Source: Bacillus zhangzhouensis (GTDB lineage: Bacteria; Bacillota; Bacilli; Bacillales; Bacillaceae). Taken from it: 64,000 nt of DNA. How positions within the stretch are numbered: position 1 is the stretch's first letter; each line of letters opens with the position of its first letter. The position numbers and the translations under genes were made by a program. The stretch lies in assembly GCA_025809375.1 (NCBI GenBank), contig CP099514.1:2655528-2719527 (forward strand), in the 5' to 3' direction. Below the pieces are notes generated by a model. It was given only the letters and a program-made list of their open reading frames with translations, had not been told where the DNA came from and searched no databases. Shown here in pieces: positions 53,930 through 63,118 of the stretch.

Positions 53930-53978
53930 CAAAGGGCTAAAATGATGTTGATTTTAGCCTTTTTTCTTCTTTTCAGCC
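53919..53978. repeat. dispersed palindromic repeat acting as terminator
   Basis: This copy runs from CAGATTGTTAACAAAGGGC to TCTTCTTTTCAGCCTGC and differs from the IS copy (10527-10589, opposite strand) at about four positions. Its AAAGGGCTAAAAT / ATTTTAGCCTTTT stem with a 7-nt loop and following T residues is a good intrinsic terminator for the lipoprotein gene; the last bases also carry the stop codon of the convergent gene. Confidence 0.85.
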
Positions 53979-54530
53979 TGCTATATTTTCCGGGTGTTTT
54001 TTCGGCCAAATGACGTAGCTGATGCTCATAACAAAATCAATGGCTAAGACCATCCCCCATGTACTGACAAGCTGCATCAGCGTTTCCGTCCGCTCTGGTG
54101 CTTGGATGAGATAGGTCAATCCATATAACAGCCCCGCTCCTATGACATAAGAAATGAAATGCCGCGCCCAGCCGACCATCTCATACATAGACCGCTCCTT
54201 ACCGTACTTTGGTTTTCCCTTTGGCTTAGGGCCTCCTGCAAACCGATAAGCAAACCTAGCATCTGCCCATTTCACCATTTGATGTCCAAAGGCAAGGCTC
54301 ACACCAATATAAACAGCCGCAAGTCCATGAATGACACTCGCCACAGCTCCTTGTCTTAAATCTATATAAGTAGCCGCAAGAAGGATGATATCTAAAACCG
54401 GCGTACAGACAAGAAAAAAAGCACCCCACTTTTTCTGTTTAAACACATAACGCAGCGTTAAACCCATTAGAATAAACAGCCAAAAACCAATTTCACATGC
54501 TACAATCAATACCCCGACCAATTTTCCCAC
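53973..54530 (-). CDS. integral membrane protein, unknown
   Basis: This 185-residue protein has five or six hydrophobic segments, with a hydrophilic basic loop in the middle (FAGGPKPKGKPKYGKERSMYE) and an ending VIWPKKHPENIAG. It resembles a family of Bacillus membrane proteins of unknown function that I cannot name with certainty. It is divergent from a TetR-type gene, with two related palindromes in the gap, so it is probably the target of that repressor. Confidence 0.8.
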   Translation of the reverse strand: MGKLVGVLIVACEIGFWLFILMGLTLRYVFKQKKWGAFFLVCTPVLDIILLAATYIDLRQGAVASVIHGLAAVYIGVSLAFGHQMVKWADARFAYRFAGGPKPKGKPKYGKERSMYEMVGWARHFISYVIGAGLLYGLTYLIQAPERTETLMQLVSTWGMVLAIDFVMSISYVIWPKKHPENIAG

Positions 54531-54540
54531 ATCCTTTTTA

Positions 54541-54579
54541 ATACAATCGTATTAAATAAAAAATAACACAGATGTGTTA
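54541..54579. promoter_or_regulatory. two related palindromes between membrane gene and tetR gene
   Basis: ATACAATCGTAT (54541-54552) and TAACACAGATGTGTTA (54564-54579; perfect 7-2-7) are centred about 25 bp apart and share the pattern AYACARNYGTRT. Each is followed by TTAAA or TAAAAA. The second overlaps the expected -35 region of the tetR gene, whose TGCTAAAAT element ends seven bases before the ATG. They are likely operators of the adjacent repressor; this is inferred from symmetry and location. Confidence 0.6.
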
Positions 54580-54609
54580 AAAAAACAACAGCTATGCTAA
54601 AATCAATGT

Positions 54610-55218
54610 ATGCCAAAAATCGTCGATCACCATAAACAAAAACAAAAGGTCGCTCAAGCTGCCATGAGAGTGATTAAACAAGAAGGATTGGAAAGTGCTT
54701 CTGTACGAAAAATAGCAGTAGAAGCTGGAATTTCAGCCGGCTCTATGCGTCATTATTTTTCCACACAGCAGGAGTTGTTTCTCTTCTCCATGAATTTAAT
54801 TCAGGAAAGAATCAAGGAGCGGATGACAGGGCTTCCCTTAAACGGTTCAACGGAGGAAAATGTCATCATTTTATTGGAGCAGCTTCTTCCACTTGATGAA
54901 GAACGAACATTTGAAATGGAGGTGTGGCAGGCTTTTACAGTCAAGGCGCTGACTGAACCAGATCTACAGCCGCTCAATGCAAAGATGTATGACGAGCTTT
55001 TCCAAACGGTCCAATCTTGTTTAATGACATTGAAAGAGAATGGGCTACTGATAGATGATATCGATCTTTTATTAGAAACTGAGCGGCTTTATGCGGTCAT
55101 CAATGGGCTTGCATTGAATGGAATCGTACAACCCGAACGTTCACCGCCTCAGCTCATACGCTCCGTACTGCAGAAGCACCTGCAATCCATCACAAAAAAA
55201 GACATGCTCTCCAATTAG
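54610..55218 (+). CDS. TetR/AcrR-family transcriptional regulator
   Basis: This 202-residue repressor has an N-terminal helix-turn-helix (MRVIKQEGLESASVRKIAVE, AGISAGSMRHYFSTQQELF) and a C-terminal ligand domain of the BetI-like type. It begins at ATG with no recognisable ribosome binding site, and a promoter-like TGCTAAAAT ends only six bases upstream, so the transcript may be leaderless. It is divergent from a membrane protein gene, its probable target. The ligand is unknown. Confidence 0.85.
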   Translation: MPKIVDHHKQKQKVAQAAMRVIKQEGLESASVRKIAVEAGISAGSMRHYFSTQQELFLFSMNLIQERIKERMTGLPLNGSTEENVIILLEQLLPLDEERTFEMEVWQAFTVKALTEPDLQPLNAKMYDELFQTVQSCLMTLKENGLLIDDIDLLLETERLYAVINGLALNGIVQPERSPPQLIRSVLQKHLQSITKKDMLSN

Positions 55219-55236
55219 GGAGACATGTCTTTTTTT
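55198..55236. terminator. bidirectional terminator after tetR
   Basis: AAAGACATG / CATGTCTTT arms with inner CTCC/GGAG pairing, overlapping the tetR stop codon and followed by seven T residues. It also faces the convergent response regulator gene. Confidence 0.83.
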
Positions 55237-56167
55237 AATCTTCCATAAAAATACGTTTTGCTTCGTAGTAAAGCACCTGCACAAATTTCTTCACATTGAT
55301 GCGGGTGTGTTCTTCTCTTCCACTCGCCTCTTTCGTCAATTCACTCATTTTCTTTCGCACGATGGTGAAATCGAAAAATTTTGATGCGTAATTTTCAAAC
55401 GTTGGATGTGAAAAATCGGTTAGACCAAGTGATGCGATGTGTTTCAATGATTGGTTGATCGCACGCCTTACCCGCTGTTCGGCTGCCTTTGCTTCTCTTG
55501 CAATGTCTGCCGATGTGTAGGGTTCACTTAATTTTCCCTCCATAATCCCAGTGAAAATGATTTTTAAAGAAGGAAAGGAATCATGATGATCAGCATGCAG
55601 CGCTAAATACTGGTCTGTAAACAGAATCATATCTAATAAATCTTTAGATCCCTTCTCACCAACAATACCAAGCTCCGCCAGCAAAAACTGCCCCGCCTCT
55701 GCAAGACTTTTCCCTCGCTGCTTCGTTTTCGTCTGGCCGCGCTGCTGAAATTGCATGACCGATTTGAGTGAGTGCTGAATATTTTCAATAGAATGCTCTA
55801 AATGAAGACGCTCAATCATGAGATGGAGAACGCTTAAGACCTCCACACGATTGATCGGCTTTGTCACATAATACTCGACGCCAAGTGTATATGCCTGTCC
55901 GATTAATTCCTTTGTTTCAACCTGTGACAGCATTAAGTATTTTCCATGAAACTCATCCTTGATTGCTCGAATCGTTTCAAGCCCGTCCCTTTCCGGCATC
56001 AATAGATCAATACATAAGATATCAATGTGTAAATCATTTAAGTAGCTAGCTGTTAACTCTGCGCCATCCTCTGCTTCCCCGGCCACAATGCCAAGCTCTT
56101 CATCTTCAATGAGCTGAGCCAGTGAAGAACGAACGGCTTCATCATCATCAACAATAAAAAATCTCAT
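55235..56167 (-). CDS. response regulator, GlnL/YcbB type
   Basis: This 310-residue regulator has a receiver domain (MRFFIVDDDEAVRSSLAQLI, phosphoacceptor Asp in ILCIDLLMPERDG, Lys in VTKPINRVE) and a long C-terminal YcbB-type DNA-binding domain (EPYTSADIAREAKAAEQRVRRAINQ). It is very like B. subtilis GlnL, which with GlnK activates glutaminase and glutamine transport genes. Here it overlaps the kinase gene by four bases and lies downstream of a symporter-aspartase operon, so it may control those genes instead. Orthology to GlnL is likely at family level, not proven. Confidence 0.85.
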   Translation of the reverse strand: MRFFIVDDDEAVRSSLAQLIEDEELGIVAGEAEDGAELTASYLNDLHIDILCIDLLMPERDGLETIRAIKDEFHGKYLMLSQVETKELIGQAYTLGVEYYVTKPINRVEVLSVLHLMIERLHLEHSIENIQHSLKSVMQFQQRGQTKTKQRGKSLAEAGQFLLAELGIVGEKGSKDLLDMILFTDQYLALHADHHDSFPSLKIIFTGIMEGKLSEPYTSADIAREAKAAEQRVRRAINQSLKHIASLGLTDFSHPTFENYASKFFDFTIVRKKMSELTKEASGREEHTRINVKKFVQVLYYEAKRIFMED

Positions 56168-57480
56168 CTCCTCATCCCCTCTTTTCTACTGACTTGATCT
56201 ACTGGTATCGTTAATGTGAAAATCGTTTGTTTATTTGGGATACTCTTCATCTCAACATTTCCGCCAAGCTTCTCCGTTGTATCCTTTACATAGGCAAGTC
56301 CGATACCGCTCGATGGATTGCCAGCCTGGTCGTATTTTAAAGTGAAGCCTGGTTTAAAAATAACATGATGATTACGTGCTTTAATGCCAGGCCCGTTGTC
56401 GCTGATTTGAAAAATCACCTGATTCTCTTTCTGTGAAATAGAGAGCGACACCTCTCCATCTACAGGAATGGCTTCAACAGCGTTGGATACGATGTTATTT
56501 AACAAAGATAGAATGGTATACACGTGATAGGCGGGGTGCTGCCCATCTTCATCATAATGAAAGACAATGTTTTTTTTAAGAGATTCTGCATAATTTTCAT
56601 GAATGCGAATGACAAGCCCAGCGATATGAGAAGGACTCTCATAAGTCTGGAAATTTTCCTCATGAATCAGCTTTGATAAGGCAGAAAAAATCCGCTGGTT
56701 ATCCTTTTTGATTTCATGCACCTCTCCTGCAATTTGCAAGGCGGTTTTACCGAGCTTTTTCAAATCCAAAGATTCCGCATCCTTTGCGTGGTGAAGGGCT
56801 TGATACAATTGATAGGATGTGGCCGTAATGTGCTCAGCATGTGCGAGGGTTTTATGAAAATATGTAGATTCTGTGTAAAGGTTGGACAGGAGCATCAGCA
56901 GATGTTCCTTTTCCTTTTTCATCTGACGTTCTCTCGCCTGCTCTTCATATAAGCGAATCATTGTATAACAGGCCAACACGAAAAAGCTTCTGAAAATCGC
57001 CAAAACAAATAATTGAAACAGCGTCCGTACTGTTAAAATTTCATCTATGGTGCCTCGAAGTGCGATGATCTCAACAACGCTCGCGCACAGCTCCATGATA
57101 ATGCCTGTCACTCCAATCAGCCAAGGCTGATCGCGGAAGCATCTGACCTTCAATAAATAAAAGAGTGTGCCATAGACGACATAATAAAGCAGGGAAGGAA
57201 ATCTTAATGTAACCGCCTCTTCCAGCGGAAGATGCCCTGTCACGGCTGTATCAAGCAGCACGCGAAACGCACAAACAGATATCCCAGCGATGATGCCGCT
57301 TGCCCACGCCGGAAACCTTTTCATTTGAAGCAGGATAAAGAAAAAGACAACAGTTCCAAAGCTGACCCGAAAGCTGTCCTCAAATGGATAAAATTTAAAC
57401 TCTCCGCCAATCGGCGTCAGTACAATGAGCAACACAATTAAATAAGACTCTGTATTCAGCCATTTTTTCAGTAGATTCAA
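56164..57480 (-). CDS. sensor histidine kinase, GlnK/YcbA type
   Basis: This 438-residue kinase has six predicted N-terminal helices (about residues 10-190), a coiled-coil linker (YEEQARERQMKKEKEHLLML) and a kinase core with the phosphoacceptor-region helix near HKTLAHAEHITATSY and ATPase motifs LSLLNNIVSNAVEAIP, DNGPGI and GIGLAYVKDTTEKLGG. It starts at TTG behind AGGGATGTGA. It pairs with the downstream GlnL-like regulator. A strong terminator separates it from aspA, so it has its own promoter. Confidence 0.83.
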   Translation of the reverse strand: MNLLKKWLNTESYLIVLLIVLTPIGGEFKFYPFEDSFRVSFGTVVFFFILLQMKRFPAWASGIIAGISVCAFRVLLDTAVTGHLPLEEAVTLRFPSLLYYVVYGTLFYLLKVRCFRDQPWLIGVTGIIMELCASVVEIIALRGTIDEILTVRTLFQLFVLAIFRSFFVLACYTMIRLYEEQARERQMKKEKEHLLMLLSNLYTESTYFHKTLAHAEHITATSYQLYQALHHAKDAESLDLKKLGKTALQIAGEVHEIKKDNQRIFSALSKLIHEENFQTYESPSHIAGLVIRIHENYAESLKKNIVFHYDEDGQHPAYHVYTILSLLNNIVSNAVEAIPVDGEVSLSISQKENQVIFQISDNGPGIKARNHHVIFKPGFTLKYDQAGNPSSGIGLAYVKDTTEKLGGNVEMKSIPNKQTIFTLTIPVDQVSRKEGMRR

Positions 57481-57550
57481 ACGCAGTCACATCCCTAATA
57501 ATTGACGATAGTATACTATGTGAACTAAAGAAAAACAAACCTCCATGAAA

Positions 57551-57583
57551 AAGCGCACACCGGAACTTTACCGGTGTGCGCTT
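57551..57583. terminator. strong terminator of the gltP-aspA operon
   Basis: AAGCGCACACCGG / CCGGTGTGCGCTT form a perfect 13-bp stem with a 7-nt loop; on the minus strand TTTTT follows. It lies after the aspA stop codon. Confidence 0.92.
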
Positions 57584-57603
57584 CATGTTGCCGCTTCATC
57601 TTC

Positions 57604-59040
57604 TTAATGATCCTTTTCTAAAAGTGATGCGCCAGCAATACCTGGTTTGGTCATTTCAAAAGGATTTAAGATGACGTCAAGCTCTTCCTCTGTTAACACA
57701 TCATTTTGCAGACAAAGCTCACGTACAGACGCGCCTGTAAGAATGGCTTCTCTTGCAATTCGTGCAGCCGCTTCATAACCAATGTGCGGGTTCACCGCCG
57801 TCATGACACCGGCACTCTTTTCTACATATTCTTTTAATCTAGATTCATCTGCTTTTAGGTCACGCAAGCAGTTGTCCACGAAGGACTCGAATACGTTTTT
57901 CATCATGCTGAGAGATTGAAGCAAATTGAACACTAACACTGGTTCCATGACGTTTAGTTCAAGCTGGCCAGCCTCTGATGCCAGACAGATAGTGTGATCG
58001 TTCCCAATGACTTGGAATGCCACTTGGTTCATGACCTCAGGCATCACTGGGTTGACTTTCCCTGGCATGATGGATGAACCTGGCTGTCTCGGCGGCAAGT
58101 GCAGCTCACCAAAACCGGCTCTTGGACCTGAAGCCATCAGACGAATATCGTTCGCCATTTTGGACATGTTCATCATACATACTTTAAGCGCAGCAGACAC
58201 TTCTGTATAGGCATCCGTATTTTGCGTTGCATCGACTAAGTCTTCAGCACCAACTAACGGTAATCCGCTAATGTCCGATAGATAGCCAACCACTTGGCGG
58301 ATATATTTAGGATCTGCATTCAATCCAGTTCCGACTGCTGTTGCACCCATATTGACTTCATATAAATGCTGTCTAGACTGCTTGATACGTTTAATATCAC
58401 GAGCAAGAACTTTTGCATACGCACTAAACTCTTGTCCAAGTCTGATTGGAACAGCGTCCTGAAGATGCGTACGTCCCATTTTGATGACATGATCGAATTC
58501 CTGCGCTTTTTCCGTCATGACTTGATGCATGTTTTCCATCGTATAAAGTAGTTTTTCAATCATATTCAATGTTGAAATATGAATCGCTGTTGGGAAAACG
58601 TCGTTTGTTGACTGCGACATGTTCACATGCGTGTTTGGACTTAGCTCAGTATAAGCGCCTTTTTCCTTTCCTAGTAGTTCTAGCGCTCTGTTTGCAATGA
58701 CTTCATTGGCATTCATATTCATTGAAGTGCCGGCCCCGCCTTGAATTGGATCGACAATAAATTGATTGTTCCATTTTCCTTCAATGACCTCATCTGCGGC
58801 TTGAACAATTTTCTCTCCAAGGCCAGAATATAGCCGCTGTGTATCCATATTTGCAAGTGCGGCTGCCTTTTTGACAATCCCTAATGCTTTGATGAGTTCC
58901 TCATGAATACGGTAGCCTGTAATTGGAAAGTTCTCGACTGCACGTAATGTTTGAATGCCATAATATGCTTGAGTGTCTACTTCCTTTTCACCTAGAAAGT
59001 CTCGTTCGATTCGAACTTGCTTGTCCTGTAGCTTCGTCAT
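57604..59040 (-). CDS. aspA: aspartate ammonia-lyase AspA/AnsB
   Basis: This enzyme deaminates L-aspartate to fumarate and ammonia. The 478-residue protein begins with RIERDFLGEKEVDTQAYYGI and carries [35 protein letters not shown] and the catalytic loop [11 protein letters not shown], all typical of aspartase rather than fumarase. It is very like B. subtilis AnsB, but is paired with a symporter instead of the asparaginase AnsA. The start ATG follows AAAGGAG and the gene lies 17 bp after gltP. Confidence 0.92.
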   Translation of the reverse strand: MTKLQDKQVRIERDFLGEKEVDTQAYYGIQTLRAVENFPITGYRIHEELIKALGIVKKAAALANMDTQRLYSGLGEKIVQAADEVIEGKWNNQFIVDPIQGGAGTSMNMNANEVIANRALELLGKEKGAYTELSPNTHVNMSQSTNDVFPTAIHISTLNMIEKLLYTMENMHQVMTEKAQEFDHVIKMGRTHLQDAVPIRLGQEFSAYAKVLARDIKRIKQSRQHLYEVNMGATAVGTGLNADPKYIRQVVGYLSDISGLPLVGAEDLVDATQNTDAYTEVSAALKVCMMNMSKMANDIRLMASGPRAGFGELHLPPRQPGSSIMPGKVNPVMPEVMNQVAFQVIGNDHTICLASEAGQLELNVMEPVLVFNLLQSLSMMKNVFESFVDNCLRDLKADESRLKEYVEKSAGVMTAVNPHIGYEAAARIAREAILTGASVRELCLQNDVLTEEELDVILNPFEMTKPGIAGASLLEKDH

Positions 59041-59057
59041 TTGAAAAGATCTCCTTT

Positions 59058-60335
59058 TTACGCTGCTTTTGTTTGTTGTTTTAATTCCTCAATATACTTC
59101 TTCGATTTCTCTTGATCAAATACTTTTTCCCACTTAGACATAACAATGGCTGCAAGTGAGTTACCAAATACGTTCACTGTTGTACGAACCATGTCAAGAA
59201 GTCGGTCGATCCCAACGATGAAGGCAAGCCCTTCAAGCGGCAGTCCCATAGTACCAAGAGTTGTGATGACAACAACGATCGATGCACCTGGTACACCAGC
59301 CATTCCTTTAGATGTCAGCATTAAGATTAATAGTAACGTAATTTGCTCATAGATGGAAAGCGGCATGCCGTACATTTGTGCAACAAATATCGCAGCAATG
59401 GATTGATAGATAGCACTTCCATCTAGGTTAAAGGTGTAGCCAGTTGGAATAACGAACGACGTGATCGCTTTCGGGCAGCCGAACTTCTCCATTTTGTCCA
59501 TTAATCTAGGCAGTACAGCTTCTGAACTTGCTGTTGAGAATGCAAGAATGATTTCTTCTTTTAATACCCTAAATAGTGTAAAGACGCTTGTTCCAGCCAT
59601 TTTCGCAATAATGCCAAGTACAACAATGACGAAGAATGCCATTGTACCGTAAACGACAAGTACCAGTTTACCTAGCGGGAGAAGCGCTCCGACCCCGAAT
59701 TTGATCACCGTCACACTGATGAGCGCGAATACACCAAATGGTGCAAACTTCATCACTTTATTGGTCACCCAGAACATAGCTTCGAGTATGCCCTCAAAGA
59801 ATCCTAATACTGGTTTTCCTTTGTCTCCAACTGCGGCAATTCCTAATCCAAATAAAACTGTAAAGAAGATGGTTGGTAATAGATCACCTTCTGCAATGGA
59901 TTGGAAAACGTTTGTTGGTACAAGATGCACCAGCGTTTCAGAGAAAGTCGCTTTTTCTGACGAAGCCTTAGATGTCTCTTCATATTTAGAAATATCGCCT
60001 TTCTCCATGTTGCTCATATCAATTCCTGTACCAGGATGGAAGACGTTTGCTGCAAGCAGTCCAACTGCTAAAGCAATCGTCGTCACAATCTCGAAGTAAA
60101 GAATTGTTTTTCCGCCGAGTCTTCCGATCGTTTTCATATCCCCTACACCTGCAACTGCTACAATCAATGCAGCAATAACAATTGGAAGAACGATCATTTT
60201 AATTAAATGGATGAATATATCGCCAATCGGCGTTAATACATTAATAACGGTTTCATTTTGATAAAACAGTGCTCCTACGACAACACCCAGAACAAGTGCA
60301 ATGAGTATTTGAGAAGCTAACCCTAACTTTTTCAT
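59058..60335 (-). CDS. gltP: glutamate/aspartate:proton symporter, GltP-like
   Basis: This 425-residue transporter of the DAACS family imports acidic amino acids with protons or sodium. It has the conserved PIGDIFIHLIKMIVLPIVIA, the serine-rich FSTASSEAVLPRLMDKM, the GYTFNLDGSAIYQ loop and the LLTSKGMAGVPGA-like re-entrant loop. The ATG at 60335 follows AAGGGGG; the frame upstream of it is not supported. With aspA it forms an operon for using aspartate as carbon and nitrogen source. A cre-like site overlaps the leader. Confidence 0.88.
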   Translation of the reverse strand: MKKLGLASQILIALVLGVVVGALFYQNETVINVLTPIGDIFIHLIKMIVLPIVIAALIVAVAGVGDMKTIGRLGGKTILYFEIVTTIALAVGLLAANVFHPGTGIDMSNMEKGDISKYEETSKASSEKATFSETLVHLVPTNVFQSIAEGDLLPTIFFTVLFGLGIAAVGDKGKPVLGFFEGILEAMFWVTNKVMKFAPFGVFALISVTVIKFGVGALLPLGKLVLVVYGTMAFFVIVVLGIIAKMAGTSVFTLFRVLKEEIILAFSTASSEAVLPRLMDKMEKFGCPKAITSFVIPTGYTFNLDGSAIYQSIAAIFVAQMYGMPLSIYEQITLLLILMLTSKGMAGVPGASIVVVITTLGTMGLPLEGLAFIVGIDRLLDMVRTTVNVFGNSLAAIVMSKWEKVFDQEKSKKYIEELKQQTKAA

Positions 60336-60352
60336 ACGTGAACCCCCTTTTT

Positions 60353-60366
60353 TGATAACGCTTTCT
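60353..60366 (-). promoter_or_regulatory. cre-like site in the gltP leader
   Basis: Read on the minus strand, AGAAAGCGTTATCA matches the CcpA consensus TGWAANCGNTNWCA at 13 of 14 positions. It lies just upstream of the ribosome binding site, where CcpA would block transcription in rich sugar conditions. Confidence 0.6.
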
Positions 60367-60481
60367 TTATTGCTTAATCGCATCTTAACGACGAACCTAC
60401 AAAAAACAACAAAAAGGAACAAAAAGAAGTGAATTTTTTATGAAAAATCTTTAAAAAGGTGGGTTTTTCCACAATATTGTT

Positions 60482-60511
60482 AAAAAAAGACTTCACTTTT
60501 GGCGAAGTCTT
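60482..60511 (-). terminator. terminator of copA and its small partner gene
   Basis: AAGACTTC / GAAGTCTT 8-bp stem with a 9-nt loop; on the minus strand a run of T residues follows. It overlaps the stop codon of the 33-residue gene. Confidence 0.83.
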
Positions 60512-60611
60512 AATGATTATAAAATTCATCATAAATCGCATATCCAATGAGCACAAGAGCAACGTAGAACCATACATTAAGGGGCCAAATCCATTTGACA
60601 TTCAGCTTCAT
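60510..60611 (-). CDS. 33-aa single-pass membrane peptide coupled to copA
   Basis: The frame begins at an ATG that overlaps the copA stop codon (ATGA) and follows GAGAGGGAGTGG, a strong ribosome binding site inside the copA end. The peptide ([16 protein letters not shown], then [14 protein letters not shown]) has one hydrophobic helix of about 20 residues and a short charged tail. A terminator stem covers its stop codon, so it is the last gene of the copA transcript. I do not recognise it; a small regulatory or stabilising partner of CopA is a possible role. Confidence 0.72.
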   Translation of the reverse strand: MKLNVKWIWPLNVWFYVALVLIGYAIYDEFYNH

Positions 60612-63043
60612 TCTGCCACTCCCTCTCTAACTGGCTTCAATCGTTGCAGTCTGAGCGCATTCAGCACAACGGACACGGAGCTAAAGGCCATTGCCGCTCC
60701 TGCAAGCCATGGCGCAAGGAAACCAAATGCAGCGATCGGTATCCCAATACAGTTATAGGCAAGCGCCCAAAATAGGTTTTGTTTAATGTTTCTCATTGTT
60801 TTTTGACTAAAATCCAGCGCATCTGCAATCGCATGGAGATCTCCTGTCATGAGCGTTATATCTGCCGCTTCTATGGCAACGTCTGTCCCTGTTCCCACAG
60901 CCATCCCAATATTCGCTGTTGCAAGAGCTGGGGCATCATTGATACCGTCTCCCACCATGGCGACTTTTTTTCCTTGTTCCTGAAGCGCTGCAATGTGAGC
61001 CGCTTTTTCTTCAGGCAGCACTTCAGCAATGACATGATCAATACCCGCCTGTTTCGCAATCGCCTCTGCTGTTCGTTTATTATCACCTGTCATCATCACC
61101 ACGTGAATTCCCTGCTTTTTCAGACGAGTGATGGCTTGAGGAGAAGATAATTTAATCGTATCTGCCACTGCTATAACACCGGCGACTTCGCCGTCAATCG
61201 CAACGAGCATAGCCGTTTTTCCTTGCTCCTCCAGCATTGTGACAGATGCTTCAACTTGCCCATATTCAATATGATGTTTCTGTAATAGCTTCCGTGTGCC
61301 AATGAAAAGCTTGTGCCCAGCGGCCTTTGCTTCAATTCCATAACCTGGATCTGCTTGGAAGGCATTAACTTCGACCGCTTCAAGACCTTGTTCCTTCATA
61401 CCGTCTGTGATCGCTCGGGCAAGCGGGTGTTCCGACTGCTGTTCTGCCGATCCTGCTAACTGCAGCACCGCATCTTCTGTCCAATTGGCATATGCCAGCA
61501 CATCTGTCAGACTAGGCTCTCCTTTTGTGACAGTCCCTGTTTTATCTAACACCACTGTGTCGAGTGATTGAGTCACTTCTAAATGCTCTCCGCCTTTGAA
61601 CAGAATGCCTGATTCAGCCGCACGGCCGCTGCCAGCCATAATAGAAGTTGGTGTAGCAAGGCCGAGCGCACATGGACATGCGATGACAATGACGGCTATA
61701 AAGGTTTCAAGTGCTGACGTCACATTTCCTGGGTCAACAAAGAAAAACCATATGAGGAATGTAAGCACAGCAATTCCTACAACAATGGGAACAAATATCC
61801 CTGATATTCGATCTGCCATTCTTTGAATGGGTGCTTTTGAACCCTGCGCTTGTTCTACGACTCTGATAATTTGGGAAAGCGCCGTCTCTTTCCCGACTTT
61901 AGTCGCTTTTATTTTGATAAATCCATTTTTATTCATCGTTGCCCCGATGACCATATCTCCTGCTGTTTTATCAACAGGCAGACTTTCTCCTGTAATCATG
62001 GACTCATCTATTGCGGTTGTCCCCTCCATGATCTCTCCATCTACCGGCACTTTTTCCCCGGGTTTGACAATCACAAGATCATTTACTTTCACATCAGAAA
62101 TAGGTACTGTGATCTGTTTGCCATCTCGCTCGATCACCGCTTCTTTCGCTTGTAAGCCCATCAGCTTTTGAATCGCTTCTGACGATCTTCCTTTTGCTCT
62201 TGCTTCCATTAATTTTCCGAGCACGATCAACGTAATGAGAACAGCACTTGTTTCATAATAGAGAGCTGCCTCATGTGTGCCTTGAACCGCTGACTGAATG
62301 CTTTCATATAAACTATAAAAAAAGGCGGCGGATGTCCCTAGTGCGACAAGAACATCCATATTGGCACTTTTATTTCTTATAGCCTTATACGCACCTACAT
62401 AAAAGGGCCAGCCGACAATGAACTGCACAGGCGCTGCTAACGCCAGCTGAACCCATGGATTCATAAACGCTTCAGGCAGCCAAATAAAGGACGTCATAGA
62501 AAAATGGCTGACCATTGCCCAAAGAAGCGGCAGTGACAAAATCATTGAAAATAAAAAACGTGCCGTTTGCTTCTCTATTGCTGCCTGCCGGTGATCTTTT
62601 TTTCCTTCCGCTACTTGATCTGAAGCTGGTTCAATGAAAGAATACCCAAGAGACTGCACCGCATCTTTAATGTCATTTATAGACGTTTGGCCCGGATAAT
62701 ATGTGACCTGAAGTGTCTCAAGCGCAAAATTTACAGACCCGTGATCGACACCATCCATTTGGTTTAATTTTTTCTCGATTCGGTTTGCACAAGCCGCACA
62801 CGTCATTCCCTCTATATTAAATTCTGCTTGCTCCATCACCACATCATACCCAAGAGATTGAACTTTTTGCTTCAAATCATCTGGTGTTAGCTGCTCCGTT
62901 TCATAGACGATATGGGAAGTTTCAAGCGCCAGATTCACACTGGCTTCCTCCACACCTTCCAGCCTGTTCAATCCCTTTTCGATGCGGCCTGCACAGGCAG
63001 CACAGGTCATCCCCGTAATTTGAAAGTCAATTTCCTTTTTCAT
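60608..63043 (-). CDS. copA: Cu+-exporting P1B-type ATPase CopA
   Basis: This 811-residue copper efflux pump has two N-terminal HMA domains with GMTCAAC motifs (Cys14/Cys17 and Cys82/Cys85), the membrane CPC motif in [12 protein letters not shown], phosphorylation site DKTGTVT, the HP in SEHPLARAI, and GDGINDAP. It exports Cu+ from the cytoplasm, receiving it from CopZ. I chose the ATG at 63043 after GGAGAGGTGAG. A CsoR-type palindrome with a TATAAT element lies directly upstream, so it can be expressed separately from copZ. Confidence 0.95.
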   Translation of the reverse strand: MKKEIDFQITGMTCAACAGRIEKGLNRLEGVEEASVNLALETSHIVYETEQLTPDDLKQKVQSLGYDVVMEQAEFNIEGMTCAACANRIEKKLNQMDGVDHGSVNFALETLQVTYYPGQTSINDIKDAVQSLGYSFIEPASDQVAEGKKDHRQAAIEKQTARFLFSMILSLPLLWAMVSHFSMTSFIWLPEAFMNPWVQLALAAPVQFIVGWPFYVGAYKAIRNKSANMDVLVALGTSAAFFYSLYESIQSAVQGTHEAALYYETSAVLITLIVLGKLMEARAKGRSSEAIQKLMGLQAKEAVIERDGKQITVPISDVKVNDLVIVKPGEKVPVDGEIMEGTTAIDESMITGESLPVDKTAGDMVIGATMNKNGFIKIKATKVGKETALSQIIRVVEQAQGSKAPIQRMADRISGIFVPIVVGIAVLTFLIWFFFVDPGNVTSALETFIAVIVIACPCALGLATPTSIMAGSGRAAESGILFKGGEHLEVTQSLDTVVLDKTGTVTKGEPSLTDVLAYANWTEDAVLQLAGSAEQQSEHPLARAITDGMKEQGLEAVEVNAFQADPGYGIEAKAAGHKLFIGTRKLLQKHHIEYGQVEASVTMLEEQGKTAMLVAIDGEVAGVIAVADTIKLSSPQAITRLKKQGIHVVMMTGDNKRTAEAIAKQAGIDHVIAEVLPEEKAAHIAALQEQGKKVAMVGDGINDAPALATANIGMAVGTGTDVAIEAADITLMTGDLHAIADALDFSQKTMRNIKQNLFWALAYNCIGIPIAAFGFLAPWLAGAAMAFSSVSVVLNALRLQRLKPVREGVAE

Positions 63044-63060
63044 TGATCTCACCTCTCCAC

Positions 63061-63077
63061 ATACTCCATGGGGGTAT
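63061..63077 (-). promoter_or_regulatory. second CsoR-type operator, in front of copA
   Basis: ATACTCCATGGGGGTAT is an inverted repeat with one mismatch (ATACTCC / GGGGTAT) closely resembling the site in front of copZ. On the minus strand TATAAT overlaps its upstream edge. It lies between the copZ terminator and the copA ribosome binding site. Confidence 0.72.
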
Positions 63078-63084
63078 TATATTT

Positions 63085-63118
63085 TTAAAAAAATACGTGC
63101 TGTCATGCAGCACGTATA
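63085..63118 (-). terminator. terminator between copZ and copA
   Basis: ATACGTGCTG / CAGCACGTAT perfect 10-bp stem with a 5-nt loop; on the minus strand TTTTTTT follows. It lies right after the copZ stop codon. Confidence 0.88.
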
